Notes under the pieces: model-generated | Database searches by the model: none | What the model was told of the DNA's origin: nothing | What the model saw: only the letters and a program-made list of their open reading frames with translations | Made by a program: the position numbers and the translations under genes | Source of the DNA: Deinococcus deserti VCD115 | GTDB lineage: Bacteria; Deinococcota; Deinococci; Deinococcales; Deinococcaceae | NCBI RefSeq assembly: GCF_000020685.1 | Contig: NC_012526.1 | Location: forward strand, 1,714,001-1,778,000 | Direction: 5' to 3' | Length of the DNA: 64,000 nucleotides | Shown here: positions 39,781-48,330 of the stretch, piece by piece | How positions within the stretch are numbered: the first letter of the stretch is position 1 | Layout of the letters: each line of letters begins with the position of its first letter

Positions 39781-40935
39781 TCAGTGCCGTTCGTCCTGCA
39801 CGCCCTGACCTTCGTGGCCGGGGTCGACGACCAGTTCGTCGGCACGGATGGCAAAACGCTTCTGGAAATCCGTCTGCAACGCTGCCATGTCCGGACGTGG
39901 ATCACCCCGGACGCTCAGGTGCACACGGTCCGTGCCACCGGACGTGGAGATACGCAGGGTGTGCTGCAGATGGTCCAGTCCATGCCCTGCCAACCAGAAG
40001 GCAACTTCACGTGGAAACAGCTTGACGCCCTTGACCTTCAGCATTCCGCCGACATGCCCGAACACGCCGCCCGGCAGATAGGTGCCGTCCGTGCGCTGCT
40101 CAAGCCGGGTCAGGTCCCCGGTGCGGAAGCGCAGCAGCGGCATGGCCTGTTTACTCAGGTGGGTCACCACCAACTCACCACGGGCGCCGTCCTCAACCGG
40201 CTGTCCGGACTCAGGGTCAATCACCTCGACGTACACCCAGTCGTCCAGCACTTTCATGCCGTCCTGAGCGGAAGTTTCCAGCGCAATCAGACCAGCCTCA
40301 CTGGTGGCGTAGCAGTCCAACGCTGTCCCTCCCAGGGCAGACTGGACCCGCTCGCGCCGACCCTCGATGCTGCTCATGGGCTCGCCGGCGGCGATCAGCA
40401 AGTCGACCTGAGCGCCGGCCTCGCCCAGCTTCTGCGCAAAACTCGGCGCACTGACCAGCACCCGGACATTCAGGCGGCGCAGCGTGTCGAGCTGCGCCTC
40501 GGTCTCGCCGGGGCCAAAAGGAATGGTCTTGGCGCCCAGCGCTTCGAGGCCGTCTTGCATCAGCCAGCCACCGGCAAAACGGTGGTAACCGAACGCGACC
40601 TGCACATGGTCGCCGGACTGAATGCCTGCCCGCGCAAAAGCCTGCGCGCTGGCACGTCCGTGGGCCTCGATATCAGCTCGGGTCGCGTACTCCGGGAGCC
40701 AGCCGCCTCCGGGGTGCGGCGTGAGATGCACACGTACTGCGTCCGGATGCAGCAGTTCTCCGGCCTCAAAGGCTACCGTTAGCTGTTCACGGGTTAGAAA
40801 CGGCACGGCTGTCCAGTCCGCGGAGTCGGGTATGTCCTGCAGCGCCCCGCGGTACAGCGGCAGGCCGCGCAGGCGTGAGAGGAGGGCTGAAAGGCCCTTC
40901 GGAGAAGACCGGGGAGAAGGCAGGGTGTTCGTCAT
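39781..40935 (-). CDS. PaaK-like phenylacetate-CoA ligase family protein
   Basis: A 384-residue adenylate-forming enzyme. 'VQVAFGYHRFAGGWLMQDGLEALGAKTIPFGPGETEAQLDTLRRL' matches the PaaK family's core; 'CYATSEAGLIALE' (about 208) is the A5 region and 'LLRFRTGDLTRLEQRTDGTYLPGGVFGHVGGMLKVKGVKLFP' (about 272-315) is the A7-A8 hinge. It is somewhat shorter than PaaK (about 430), missing part of the N-terminus, including the phosphate-binding 'SSGTTG' loop, which I cannot find. It activates an aromatic or other acid to its CoA thioester, or has lost that ability. Last gene of the LIV-type operon; GGAG precedes ATG 40935. Confidence 0.75.
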   Translation of the reverse strand: MTNTLPSPRSSPKGLSALLSRLRGLPLYRGALQDIPDSADWTAVPFLTREQLTVAFEAGELLHPDAVRVHLTPHPGGGWLPEYATRADIEAHGRASAQAFARAGIQSGDHVQVAFGYHRFAGGWLMQDGLEALGAKTIPFGPGETEAQLDTLRRLNVRVLVSAPSFAQKLGEAGAQVDLLIAAGEPMSSIEGRRERVQSALGGTALDCYATSEAGLIALETSAQDGMKVLDDWVYVEVIDPESGQPVEDGARGELVVTHLSKQAMPLLRFRTGDLTRLEQRTDGTYLPGGVFGHVGGMLKVKGVKLFPREVAFWLAGHGLDHLQHTLRISTSGGTDRVHLSVRGDPRPDMAALQTDFQKRFAIRADELVVDPGHEGQGVQDERH

Positions 40936-40997
40936 GAAAAAACTCCGTCATGGTCGCCAGGCAGCCGACAGGCCAGGTCAGGTGCCGTGCGGGACCA

Positions 40998-41849
40998 TTA
41001 CATCCAGCGTTTGCGCCGTTTGTAGCTCTTGACCTCGCGGAAACTCTTGCGGCTGCCCTGCTCGGTGACGCCCAGATAGAATTCCTTGACGTCAGGGTTG
41101 CTGGCCAGCTCGGCACTATCCCCTTCCATGACGATGCGGCCACCTTCCATCACGTAGCCGTAATCGCTGTTGCGCAGTGCAATGTTGGCATTCTGCTCGA
41201 CCACCAGCACTCCGACACCTTCCTGGCGGTTGATCTGCCGCACGTTGTCGAAGATCTCTGCGACCAGCAGGGGCGCCAGACCCAGAGACGGCTCGTCAAG
41301 CAGCAGCACCTTGGGGTGTGCCATCAGGGCGCGGCCAATGGCGATCATCTGCTGCTCGCCTCCCGAGGTGTATCCGGCCTGTTTGTTGCGCAGCATGCGA
41401 AGTTTGGGAAAGTAGGTGTAGATCCGTTCCAGGTCATTCTGCCAGTTGCCGCGGCCCAGAATGGCTCCGGCGCGCAGGTTCTCCTCGACGCTCAGGTGCT
41501 TGAAGACCCGGCGACCTTCCGGCACCTGGACCACGCCGCTTTTGACCACGTCGGTGCCGTTCATGCTGGACAGCACGCGGCCTTCAAAGGTGACGGTGCC
41601 TTCGCGGATCTTGCCGTTCTCGGGCTTGAGCAGCCCCGAAATCGCACGCAGGGTGGTGGTCTTGCCTGCTCCGTTGGTGCCCAGCAGACTGGTCACGCGC
41701 CCGGCCCGGACCGTCAGGGACACGCCGCGCAGCACCTGAACAATGTCGTGGTAAACGACTTCTACGTTGTTGATAGTCAGGTCACTGCCCATCGCCGTAT
41801 TGACAGGAGGTGGGGTGACGTGGGGTTGGGGATGAAGCGGTGCGGTCAA
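40998..41849 (-). CDS. livF: Branched-chain-type ABC transporter ATPase LivF
   Basis: A 283-residue ABC ATPase. Walker A is 'LLGTNGAGKTTTLRA', the signature is 'YTSGGEQQMIAIGRALMAHPKVLLLDEPSLGLAP', and 'VEQNANIALRNSDYGYVMEGGRIV' is the H-loop/LivF tail. The C-terminal 'REVKSYKRRKRW' basic tail is unusual. It starts with TTG 41849 after a GGAGGG ribosome site. With LivG it powers the HAAT-family importer encoded upstream. Confidence 0.9.
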   Translation of the reverse strand: MTAPLHPQPHVTPPPVNTAMGSDLTINNVEVVYHDIVQVLRGVSLTVRAGRVTSLLGTNGAGKTTTLRAISGLLKPENGKIREGTVTFEGRVLSSMNGTDVVKSGVVQVPEGRRVFKHLSVEENLRAGAILGRGNWQNDLERIYTYFPKLRMLRNKQAGYTSGGEQQMIAIGRALMAHPKVLLLDEPSLGLAPLLVAEIFDNVRQINRQEGVGVLVVEQNANIALRNSDYGYVMEGGRIVMEGDSAELASNPDVKEFYLGVTEQGSRKSFREVKSYKRRKRWM

Positions 41850-41876
41850 GCGGAGCCCTCCTTTGGCGGGGAAAAA

Positions 41877-41913
41877 GGAGGGAAGCGGCCGGAAGAAACG
41901 GCCTCCTCCCTCC
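41877..41913 (-). terminator. Intercistronic hairpin after the LIV-type binding protein gene
   Basis: GGAGGGA pairs with TCCCTCC, with an inner GGCCG/CGGCC stem, and TTTTT follows on the minus strand. It lies 8 bases after the binding-protein stop and just before the livF ribosome site, so readthrough must be partial. Confidence 0.6.
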
Positions 41914-41920
41914 CTGGGAT

Positions 41921-43108
41921 TTACTTCAGGGGGTGAACAAGCTGGAACATGCGGCTGCGCTGCGCACCTGTAATGGCCTTGAAGTTGCCGGTCGCGTCAG
42001 CTTCAAGCAGACGCAGGCTCTCGGCACCCACGTGGTCCTTGGCGCTGAAAGTCACTGGGCCCACCGAAAATCCAGGATTGAAGGCACGGCTGCCGTTCAT
42101 GCTGGTCAGTCCCTTGTACACGCTGGCGGCCGTGATGTCCTTGCCTCCGCGCTTCATGGCTTCAATGGCGATGGCTGCGGCCAGCATCCCGCTGGTGTAG
42201 TGCACGCTGCGGATGGTGTCGATCTTACGGCCCGCCTGCGCGCCGATCTTCTTGACCAGCTGGATGCCGGGACGGTCGCCTTCGTCGTACAGGTAGTAGC
42301 TGGTCGCCCAGATAAAGCCCTTGGCAGCGTCACCAGCCAGCTTGGTGAGGTCTTCCCCGCCGGTGTAGTGGGCACCCATGAACTGCATCTTGCCCAGCAG
42401 GTTCAGGCGCTTGGCGTCCTTGAGGATGTTGGCCACTGGCCCGGCGGTGTTCTGGTTGATCACATATTTCACGCCCTGTGACTCCAGGCGCTTGAGCAGC
42501 GCGGTGTTGTCGAGGTTGTTGCCGCCAACTTCCTGCACGTCGGTGATATTCAGACCCAGACGGGTGGCGGCCTTGCGGGCGTCTACAACCGGATCACGGC
42601 CGAAGGGGCTGGGGTTGACCACCAGAGCGACTTTGGCGCCTCGTTCCTTTTTGGCCACCCACTCGAGCAGCGCCACCATGTTCTCGCTGTAGCTGCTGAC
42701 TGGCAGGAACATGTACTGGTTGTTGGGCGGATCAATCAGGCCGATGTGGTAGCTGGCGGGCAACGTCGGAATCTTCGTTTCCTGCACCACGCCCTTGATC
42801 TGCAGCATGGCACCGGTGGCGTAGCCCAGGAACACCGGAACGTTCTGGCTGCCCACGAACTCCTCGAAGATTCGCTGGGTGTTGGCATTGTTGTACTGGT
42901 CGTCACGCACCACACAGTTCAGCGTCACGGTCAGCATCTTCTGGCTGTTGGCGTACTTACAGTAGTCCTCCACGCCTGCGGCGTAGCTGGACCCGGCGTC
43001 GCTGGTGGGGCCGGTGATGGCGCCCGACCACACCAGGGTGGTGGCTTTCTGCGCAGTGGCAAAGGAGGCCAGGGAAACGAGGGCAGTCAGGGCAAGAAGT
43101 TTTTTCAT
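41921..43108 (-). CDS. ABC transporter substrate-binding protein (LivK family)
   Basis: A 395-residue type I periplasmic binding protein with a Sec signal (hydrophobic residues 4-19, 'FATAQ' cleavage site). 'VWSGAITGPTSDAGSSYAAGVEDYCKYAN' starts the first lobe, and 'VALVVNPSPFGRDPVVDARKAATRLGL' and 'MGAHYTGGEDLTKLAGDAAKGFIWATSYY' are typical of the branched-chain amino acid/amide/aromatic acid group (Peripla_BP_6). Two Cys residues (about 50 and 65) may form a disulfide. Because the operon carries two CoA ligases, the ligand is more likely a carboxylic acid than an amino acid. GGAGGT precedes the ATG. Confidence 0.88.
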   Translation of the reverse strand: MKKLLALTALVSLASFATAQKATTLVWSGAITGPTSDAGSSYAAGVEDYCKYANSQKMLTVTLNCVVRDDQYNNANTQRIFEEFVGSQNVPVFLGYATGAMLQIKGVVQETKIPTLPASYHIGLIDPPNNQYMFLPVSSYSENMVALLEWVAKKERGAKVALVVNPSPFGRDPVVDARKAATRLGLNITDVQEVGGNNLDNTALLKRLESQGVKYVINQNTAGPVANILKDAKRLNLLGKMQFMGAHYTGGEDLTKLAGDAAKGFIWATSYYLYDEGDRPGIQLVKKIGAQAGRKIDTIRSVHYTSGMLAAAIAIEAMKRGGKDITAASVYKGLTSMNGSRAFNPGFSVGPVTFSAKDHVGAESLRLLEADATGNFKAITGAQRSRMFQLVHPLK

Positions 43109-43223
43109 GGGCTTACCTCCGGGGTAAGGAAAGAGACGGCTGGAGAGGGGGATTCAAAGGGTGAAAGTTGGAAAAGAAGGTCGGTCTGGCTGCTGTTGTG
43201 AAGCCTTTTCTGCGCGGGCAGTC

Positions 43224-44297
43224 TCAGAACTTGTACGGCCATTTCTTGAAGTACATCCGCACCAGACGCCACCAGTTGGCCAGGCCGCGCGGCTCGAACA
43301 TCAGGAACAGCATGATCGCCAGACCGAAGGCCAGAGGTCTCATTGCAGTCGCAACGTCGATGCCCTGCGGAAAGATGTCCTTCTCGCCCAGCCAGGAGCT
43401 GGCGCTGCCCATGAACCGGTCAAGCGCCACGATAAAGATCGGACCCAGAAAGGAACCCGGCAGGCTGCCCAGCCCTCCCACGATGGCCATGGCCAGCAGC
43501 TGCACACTGGTATGCAGGCCGTAGTCCTCGATAACCACGGCTTTCTGGAAGTACGCGAAGAGCCCGCCTGCAATGCCGGCGTAGAAGCTGCCGATCATAA
43601 AGGCCGTGAGTTTGGCCGTGCCCGGGTTGATGCCCATGGCCGCCGCCGCGCGATCATTGTCGCGTACGGCAATCATGGAGCGGCCGTGCCGGGTACGCAG
43701 CACATTACGCCACAGCAGGGCCATGGCCACCAGGACCGGCAGGATGATGTAGTACCAGAACATGTTGTGATTCAGGAAGGTGTCACGGATGCCGAAAATC
43801 TGCACAGTGGGCATACTGATCGCCCCGCCCTGAGCCAGCAGCGGCGAGTGTCCCACGGTCCATTCGAAAATGATCTGGAAAGCCAGCGTAGCCACCGCCA
43901 GATACAGGTACTTCAGGCGCAGGCTGGGGAGGCCCACGAAGGTTCCGACCAGGGCGCCGGCCAGCCCGCCCAGCGGAATGGCGAGGAAAAACGGCAGGTT
44001 CAGCCGGGTGGCCGCCAGTGCCGTGGCATAGGCTCCCACACCCATGAAGGCCGCCTGACCGATGTTGATCAGTCCGGTGTAGCCGGTGGTCACGTTCAGC
44101 CCCAGCACCGCCACGGCGAAAATCATGATCATGTCCACGTCGCGCAGCATGGTCTTGGGGATCAGCAGCGGCAGGGCGAGCAGCAGCAGCACGCCCACGA
44201 TCAGGCTGGCCTGCTCGGCGTAGGTGGCGAAGATTGTCTGGTCCTGCTGGTAACGGACGCGGTAGTTGCCGGTCTGGGTAAAGCGTGAGGCGGGCAT
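43224..44297 (-). CDS. livM: Branched-chain-type ABC transporter permease LivM
   Basis: A 357-residue permease with about ten hydrophobic segments. 'TTGYTGLINIGQAAFMGVGAYATAL' (about 70-95) and 'GRSMIAVRDNDRAAAAMGINPGTAKLTAFMIGSFYAGIAGGLFAYF' are the LivM hallmark blocks, and 'AMAIVGGLGSLPGSFLGPIFI' is the third. The C-terminus 'FLMFEPRGLANWWRLVRMYFKKWPYKF' is the usual end. It pairs with LivH, whose gene ends 30 bases upstream. Confidence 0.92.
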   Translation of the reverse strand: MPASRFTQTGNYRVRYQQDQTIFATYAEQASLIVGVLLLLALPLLIPKTMLRDVDMIMIFAVAVLGLNVTTGYTGLINIGQAAFMGVGAYATALAATRLNLPFFLAIPLGGLAGALVGTFVGLPSLRLKYLYLAVATLAFQIIFEWTVGHSPLLAQGGAISMPTVQIFGIRDTFLNHNMFWYYIILPVLVAMALLWRNVLRTRHGRSMIAVRDNDRAAAAMGINPGTAKLTAFMIGSFYAGIAGGLFAYFQKAVVIEDYGLHTSVQLLAMAIVGGLGSLPGSFLGPIFIVALDRFMGSASSWLGEKDIFPQGIDVATAMRPLAFGLAIMLFLMFEPRGLANWWRLVRMYFKKWPYKF

Positions 44298-44327
44298 CAG
44301 CGGACCTCTCCGGAAGGGACGGCAGGC

Positions 44328-45224
44328 TTACACACGCTCGATCTCCTTGGTGCCGAACAGACCGTAAGGGCGCAGCAGCAGCACCGCGATCAGAATGATG
44401 AACGGAAAGACTTCGCGTGTGCCGCCGCCCGGCACCAGGCCATCGAGATACCCGGCCGAGAGGTTTTCCAGCACGCCGATCAGCATGCCGCCCACAATGG
44501 CCCCGACCACACTGTCGAGCCCACCTAGAATCACGACCGGAAATACCTTGAGGCCAATGCCCGCCAGCCCACCCAGGGTCAGGCCGCTCATCAGCCCGAG
44601 AATGACACCAGCGGCCGCCGCAGACAGGCCAGCTGCTGCCCAGGCCAGCGCAAAGACCCGCTCGACACTGGTGCCCACCGACATGGCCGCCATCTGGTCG
44701 TCAGCCACGGCGCGCATGGTGATGCCCAGGGTGGACTTGTTGAAAAAGTAGGTAAAGCCGGCCAGCAGTCCCAGCGCCGCAAGAACCCCAGCAATCTGAG
44801 TGCGTGACAGTTGCGTGCCCAGGACGCTCAGGCCGTCGCCGGCCAGTACAGCGGGCGTGGTGAAGCTGAAGCTGCCGGCACCGTAGGGCGTGAGGTGAAT
44901 CAGACCCTCAATAACGCTGCTCAGGCCGATGGTCACCATGATCACCGAAATGATCGGCTCTCCCACCATGCGGCGCAGGAACACCCGTTCGATCAGCATG
45001 CCCAGCAGGAAGGTGGCGACCATGGCAAGCAGCCCGGCCAGCCAGAAGTTCATGCCGCTCTGCGTCAGTGCGAAGGCGATAAACGCCCCGGTAGCGATGA
45101 TCTGTCCGTGCGCAAAGTTAATCACGCGGCTGGACTTGTAGATCAGTACGAAGCCCAGCGCGGCCAGTGCGTAAATGCTGCCGATGACCACGCCGGCGAT
45201 CAGGAGTTGGGGAAGAAGATCCAC
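44328..45224 (-). CDS. livH: Branched-chain-type ABC transporter permease LivH
   Basis: A 298-residue permease with about eight membrane segments. 'LLIAGVVIGSIYALAALGFVLIYKSSRVINFAHG' at the N-terminus is the LivH hallmark, followed by 'MRAVADDQMAAMSVGTSVERVFALAWAAAGLSAAAAG' (about 175-212) and 'VVILGGLDSVVGAIVGGMLIG'. Two in-frame GTG codons lie near the start (45230 and 45224). I use the second because AAAGGA then sits seven bases away. Confidence 0.92.
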   Translation of the reverse strand: MDLLPQLLIAGVVIGSIYALAALGFVLIYKSSRVINFAHGQIIATGAFIAFALTQSGMNFWLAGLLAMVATFLLGMLIERVFLRRMVGEPIISVIMVTIGLSSVIEGLIHLTPYGAGSFSFTTPAVLAGDGLSVLGTQLSRTQIAGVLAALGLLAGFTYFFNKSTLGITMRAVADDQMAAMSVGTSVERVFALAWAAAGLSAAAAGVILGLMSGLTLGGLAGIGLKVFPVVILGGLDSVVGAIVGGMLIGVLENLSAGYLDGLVPGGGTREVFPFIILIAVLLLRPYGLFGTKEIERV

Positions 45225-45282
45225 GTGCACGTCCTTTCTGGGTGAGAGGGCTGGTGTTTATGACGAGACGGAAGGACGGAAT

Positions 45283-47283
45283 TCAGGCGCTGACGGGAGT
45301 ACCCGGAGACCTGGCAGGCGGGAGCGTACTGGGCCCGGCCTCGCCCGGCACGTCATGAACCTGTACGGTGGTGTGCACACGCTGTTCCTGGCCGTCCTGG
45401 TACTTGAAGACCGCCTCGACCTCGCGGCTGCGGCTGCCGTCGTACAGCGCCTCGATGATGGGGACGTATTTTTCCCGGATGGTCTTGCGGCGGACCTTGC
45501 CGGTGCGGGTCAGCTCGTCGTCGTCGGCGTCGAGCAGCTTGTACAGCAGCACAAATCGCTTGATGCGCTCGTGGGGTTCCAGGCGCGTGTTGGCTTCCTG
45601 AACCTCGCGCGCGATCAGCTCGGCAATCTCCGGCTTGCTGCTCAGGTCCATGTAGGTGCTGTAAGCCAGCTTGTGTTTCTCGGCCCACTGTCCGGCAGTC
45701 ATCGGGTCCACGTTCAGGATGGCTGTGACCTCGTCACGGCCATCGCCCAGCACCACGGCTTCCTTGACGTAGGGGCTGAACTTCAGGCGGTTCTCGATGA
45801 ACTGCGGGCTGAAGCGGTCGCCGCGGGCGTTCTGCATCACGTCACTCAGGCGGTCGATAACCTGCAGGTGGCCGTCGGCGGTCAGGCGCCCGGCGTCCCC
45901 GCTGTGCAGCCAGCCGTCCCGGATGGTCTCGGCGGTCGCCTCGGGCTTCTTGTAGTAGCCCTGACACACTGCTGGGCTGCGGCTGAGAATCTCGCCTTCA
46001 GGAGTAATGCGGACTTCGCCACCCGGCAGAATCTTACCCACCGTGTCGAACCGCACGTCGCCGTCACGGTGCACGTAGGCGATTCCGATGTTCTCGGTCT
46101 GTCCGTAGATCTGTTTCAGGTTGACGCCCAGTCCGTGGTAAAAGCGGAACACATCCGGTCCCAGCGCCGCGCCGCCCGTATAAGCGTGCGTCAGACGCAG
46201 GAAGCCCAGCTGATCAAGCAGCGGCCGGGTCAGACCCCAGTAGGCCACCCAGCGTTTGAACGCCGCCAGACCGCTGGGTTTGCTCCCGCTTAAAGACGCG
46301 TCGGCGGCGTCGGTGCTCCACTGCAGCAGCTTGCGGTACAGCACCCGGTTCAGCCCGTAGGACTCCTGCATGCGGATGAACATCTGGCTCTGGATGCCTT
46401 CCCAGATGCGCGGCGGCGCAAACATGAAGTGCGGCCCGACTTCGACCAGGTCGTGCATGGCAGTTTCGGTGCTTTCCGGAAAATTCACCGTAATTCCGTT
46501 GGACAGCGCCACGGCGATGGTCATCATCTGCTCGCCGATCCAGGCCATGGGCAGGAAGCTCAGGTAATCGCTGCCGGGCTTGAACCCCTCGACCCGCCCC
46601 AGCGACTGCCCCATGTACAGCAGGTTGCGGTGCGACAGCATGGCGGCCTTGGGTTGGCCGGTGGTGCCCGAGGTCAGGCTGAAATGGCAGACGTCGTCAG
46701 GATGGCCCAGCGCAGCCTCCTGTCCAAAGATGTCCCCAGGCTGCTGTCGGCCAAGTTCGAGCAATTCCTCGAAGCTCATGAACCAGCTGTCGTGAGCATG
46801 CTTGCTCATGCCGCGCGGATCCTCATAGATCACCTTGCGGACCTTCGGCAGCTCATCGCGGTGTTCGAGCAGCTTGTCGACCTGTTCCTCGTCCTCGGCC
46901 AGCACGACCACGGCGTCGGTGTAATCGACCACGTAGCGGACCTCAGCCGCCACGCTGCTCTGGTACACCCCGACACTGATGGCCCCCAGCGCCTGCGCGC
47001 CGATCTCGGTAAACACCCACGCCGGAATGTTCTCAGCGATGATGGCCACCTTGTCTCCGCGGCGTACTCCCAGGGCATGCAGCCCGGCGGCGACTTCACG
47101 GGACCGCTGGAGGTACGTGGCGTTGGTGGTCTCGTTCCAGATGCCGTATTCCTTGTGCCGCAGCGCTACGCCTTCGGGAGACAGTTCGGCGCGGCGGGCG
47201 AGCAGCTGCGGGATCGTCAGCGTGGTGACGTCACCCAGAAGATTCGTATTCTCAAAAATTGATGTGCCGGCTGGGGTGCTCAT
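45283..47283 (-). CDS. Long-chain acyl-CoA synthetase (FadD/ACSL-type), within the LIV-type operon
   Basis: A 666-residue AMP-forming ligase. 'FSLTSGTTGQPKAAMLSHRNL' (about 205-225) is the P-loop, 'MFAPPRIWEGIQSQMF' is typical of long-chain (FACL) enzymes, 'QIYGQTENIG' the A5 motif, 'GWLHSGDAGRLTADGHLQVIDRLSDVMQNARGDRFSP' the A7-A8 hinge, and 'TRTGKVRRKTIREKY' the A10 lysine region. It makes acyl-CoA from fatty or aryl-alkanoic acids with ATP. It starts inside the livG stop (ATGA) and is followed by livH, so it is made together with the importer, which suggests it traps the imported acid as CoA thioester. Confidence 0.9.
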   Translation of the reverse strand: MSTPAGTSIFENTNLLGDVTTLTIPQLLARRAELSPEGVALRHKEYGIWNETTNATYLQRSREVAAGLHALGVRRGDKVAIIAENIPAWVFTEIGAQALGAISVGVYQSSVAAEVRYVVDYTDAVVVLAEDEEQVDKLLEHRDELPKVRKVIYEDPRGMSKHAHDSWFMSFEELLELGRQQPGDIFGQEAALGHPDDVCHFSLTSGTTGQPKAAMLSHRNLLYMGQSLGRVEGFKPGSDYLSFLPMAWIGEQMMTIAVALSNGITVNFPESTETAMHDLVEVGPHFMFAPPRIWEGIQSQMFIRMQESYGLNRVLYRKLLQWSTDAADASLSGSKPSGLAAFKRWVAYWGLTRPLLDQLGFLRLTHAYTGGAALGPDVFRFYHGLGVNLKQIYGQTENIGIAYVHRDGDVRFDTVGKILPGGEVRITPEGEILSRSPAVCQGYYKKPEATAETIRDGWLHSGDAGRLTADGHLQVIDRLSDVMQNARGDRFSPQFIENRLKFSPYVKEAVVLGDGRDEVTAILNVDPMTAGQWAEKHKLAYSTYMDLSSKPEIAELIAREVQEANTRLEPHERIKRFVLLYKLLDADDDELTRTGKVRRKTIREKYVPIIEALYDGSRSREVEAVFKYQDGQEQRVHTTVQVHDVPGEAGPSTLPPARSPGTPVSA

Positions 47284-48080
47284 GCTCCTACCCCCAGCGG
47301 CGCAGGTGCAGGCGAGTGTTCAGCAACGCCCGTGTACGCTTCGATCACGCGGGGGTTGGCGCTGACTTCCGCCGGAGTCCCCTCTGCAATCTTCTGCCCG
47401 AAGTCCAGCACGTAAACCCGGTCAGAAATGTCCATGACCACGCCCATGTCGTGCTCGATCAGCATCACGGTAATGCCCTGCTCGCGCTGGATATCCAGGA
47501 TGAAGCGCACCATGTCCTCTTTCTCCTCAACGTTCATGCCGGCCATGGGTTCGTCCAACAGCAGCAGCTGCGGAGCCAGCGTCAGGGCGCGGGCCACCTC
47601 CACGCGCTTCTGAATGCCGTAGGCGAGGGTACCGACCGGATGGTGACGGTGCGCCTCAAGCTCCATGAAGTCGATCACGCGTTCTACGTAGGCGCGGTTC
47701 TCGGCTTCCTGCCGGCTGGCCTTGCCGTAGTAGATCAGGCTGTCCAGCAGGCCGTATTTCAGGTGGGTATGGCGCGCCAGCAGCAGGTTTTCCACCACTG
47801 ACAGTCCCCGGAACAGTTCCAGGTTCTGGAAGGCGCGGGCAATGCCGTAACTGGTCACCACGTTTGGCGCCGAGCGGCTCAGGTCATGGTCGCCGAAGGT
47901 AATGCGGCCCTGCGTCGGGTGGTAAAAGCCGCTGATGCAGTTGAGCAGGCTGGTCTTGCCGGCACCGTTGGGACCGATGATGCTGACGATCTCGCCTTCA
48001 GGGACAACCAGACTTACGTCCGTAAGGGCTTTGAGGCCACCGAAGGCCAGGGTGACATGTTCGACATGTAGTTGCGGCAT
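47280..48080 (-). CDS. livG: Branched-chain-type ABC transporter ATPase LivG
   Basis: A 266-residue ABC ATPase. 'IGPNGAGKTSLLNCISGFY' is Walker A with the LivG-type continuation, 'LAYGIQKRVEVARALTLAPQLLLLDEPMAGMNVEEKEDMV' the signature and Walker B, and 'MLIEHDMGVVMDISDRVYVLDFGQKIAEGTPAEV' the H-loop. It is the first gene of the operon; a GGAGGTG ribosome site precedes ATG 48080. The divergent gap to the next gene must hold its promoter. Confidence 0.93.
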   Translation of the reverse strand: MPQLHVEHVTLAFGGLKALTDVSLVVPEGEIVSIIGPNGAGKTSLLNCISGFYHPTQGRITFGDHDLSRSAPNVVTSYGIARAFQNLELFRGLSVVENLLLARHTHLKYGLLDSLIYYGKASRQEAENRAYVERVIDFMELEAHRHHPVGTLAYGIQKRVEVARALTLAPQLLLLDEPMAGMNVEEKEDMVRFILDIQREQGITVMLIEHDMGVVMDISDRVYVLDFGQKIAEGTPAEVSANPRVIEAYTGVAEHSPAPAPLGVGA

Positions 48081-48330
48081 TGCACCTCCAGCAGGGGCAA
48101 ACGTAAGCAGGAATGACCCCGGCAGTCGGCAGGGGCGAACGAAGGTCTACTTATGAGTGTTCCGATTATGAAGCGCGGACCAGATTCCGACTTGATGAGT
48201 TGTCTAGCCGGGTGTCTGGATTGAGGTCATTTTGCTTCCTGTTGTATAGACAGAAGGAACGGTAAGGAGCCTGTCCTCTCCAGACTGACGGCACCTTCCT
48301 CACCTCTCATATCTCTCCACAGGACGCGCC
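48081..48330. promoter_or_regulatory. Divergent control region between the LIV-type operon and an acyl-CoA synthetase gene
   Basis: 250 bases, less GC-rich than the genes. On the plus strand TTGAGG, an 18-base gap and TATAGA (near 48222-48252) may be the promoter of the synthetase gene, whose TTG start has AGGA upstream. Several GTCTAG/GTCTGG/TAGAC repeats between 48195 and 48255 could be regulator contacts. I cannot place the livG promoter firmly. Confidence 0.35.

Noticed and set aside
39692..39808. A 38-codon ORF starting four bases after TAAGCT
   Set aside because: It runs through the stem and T-run of an intrinsic terminator, so it cannot be translated in full; a small RNA is the better reading.
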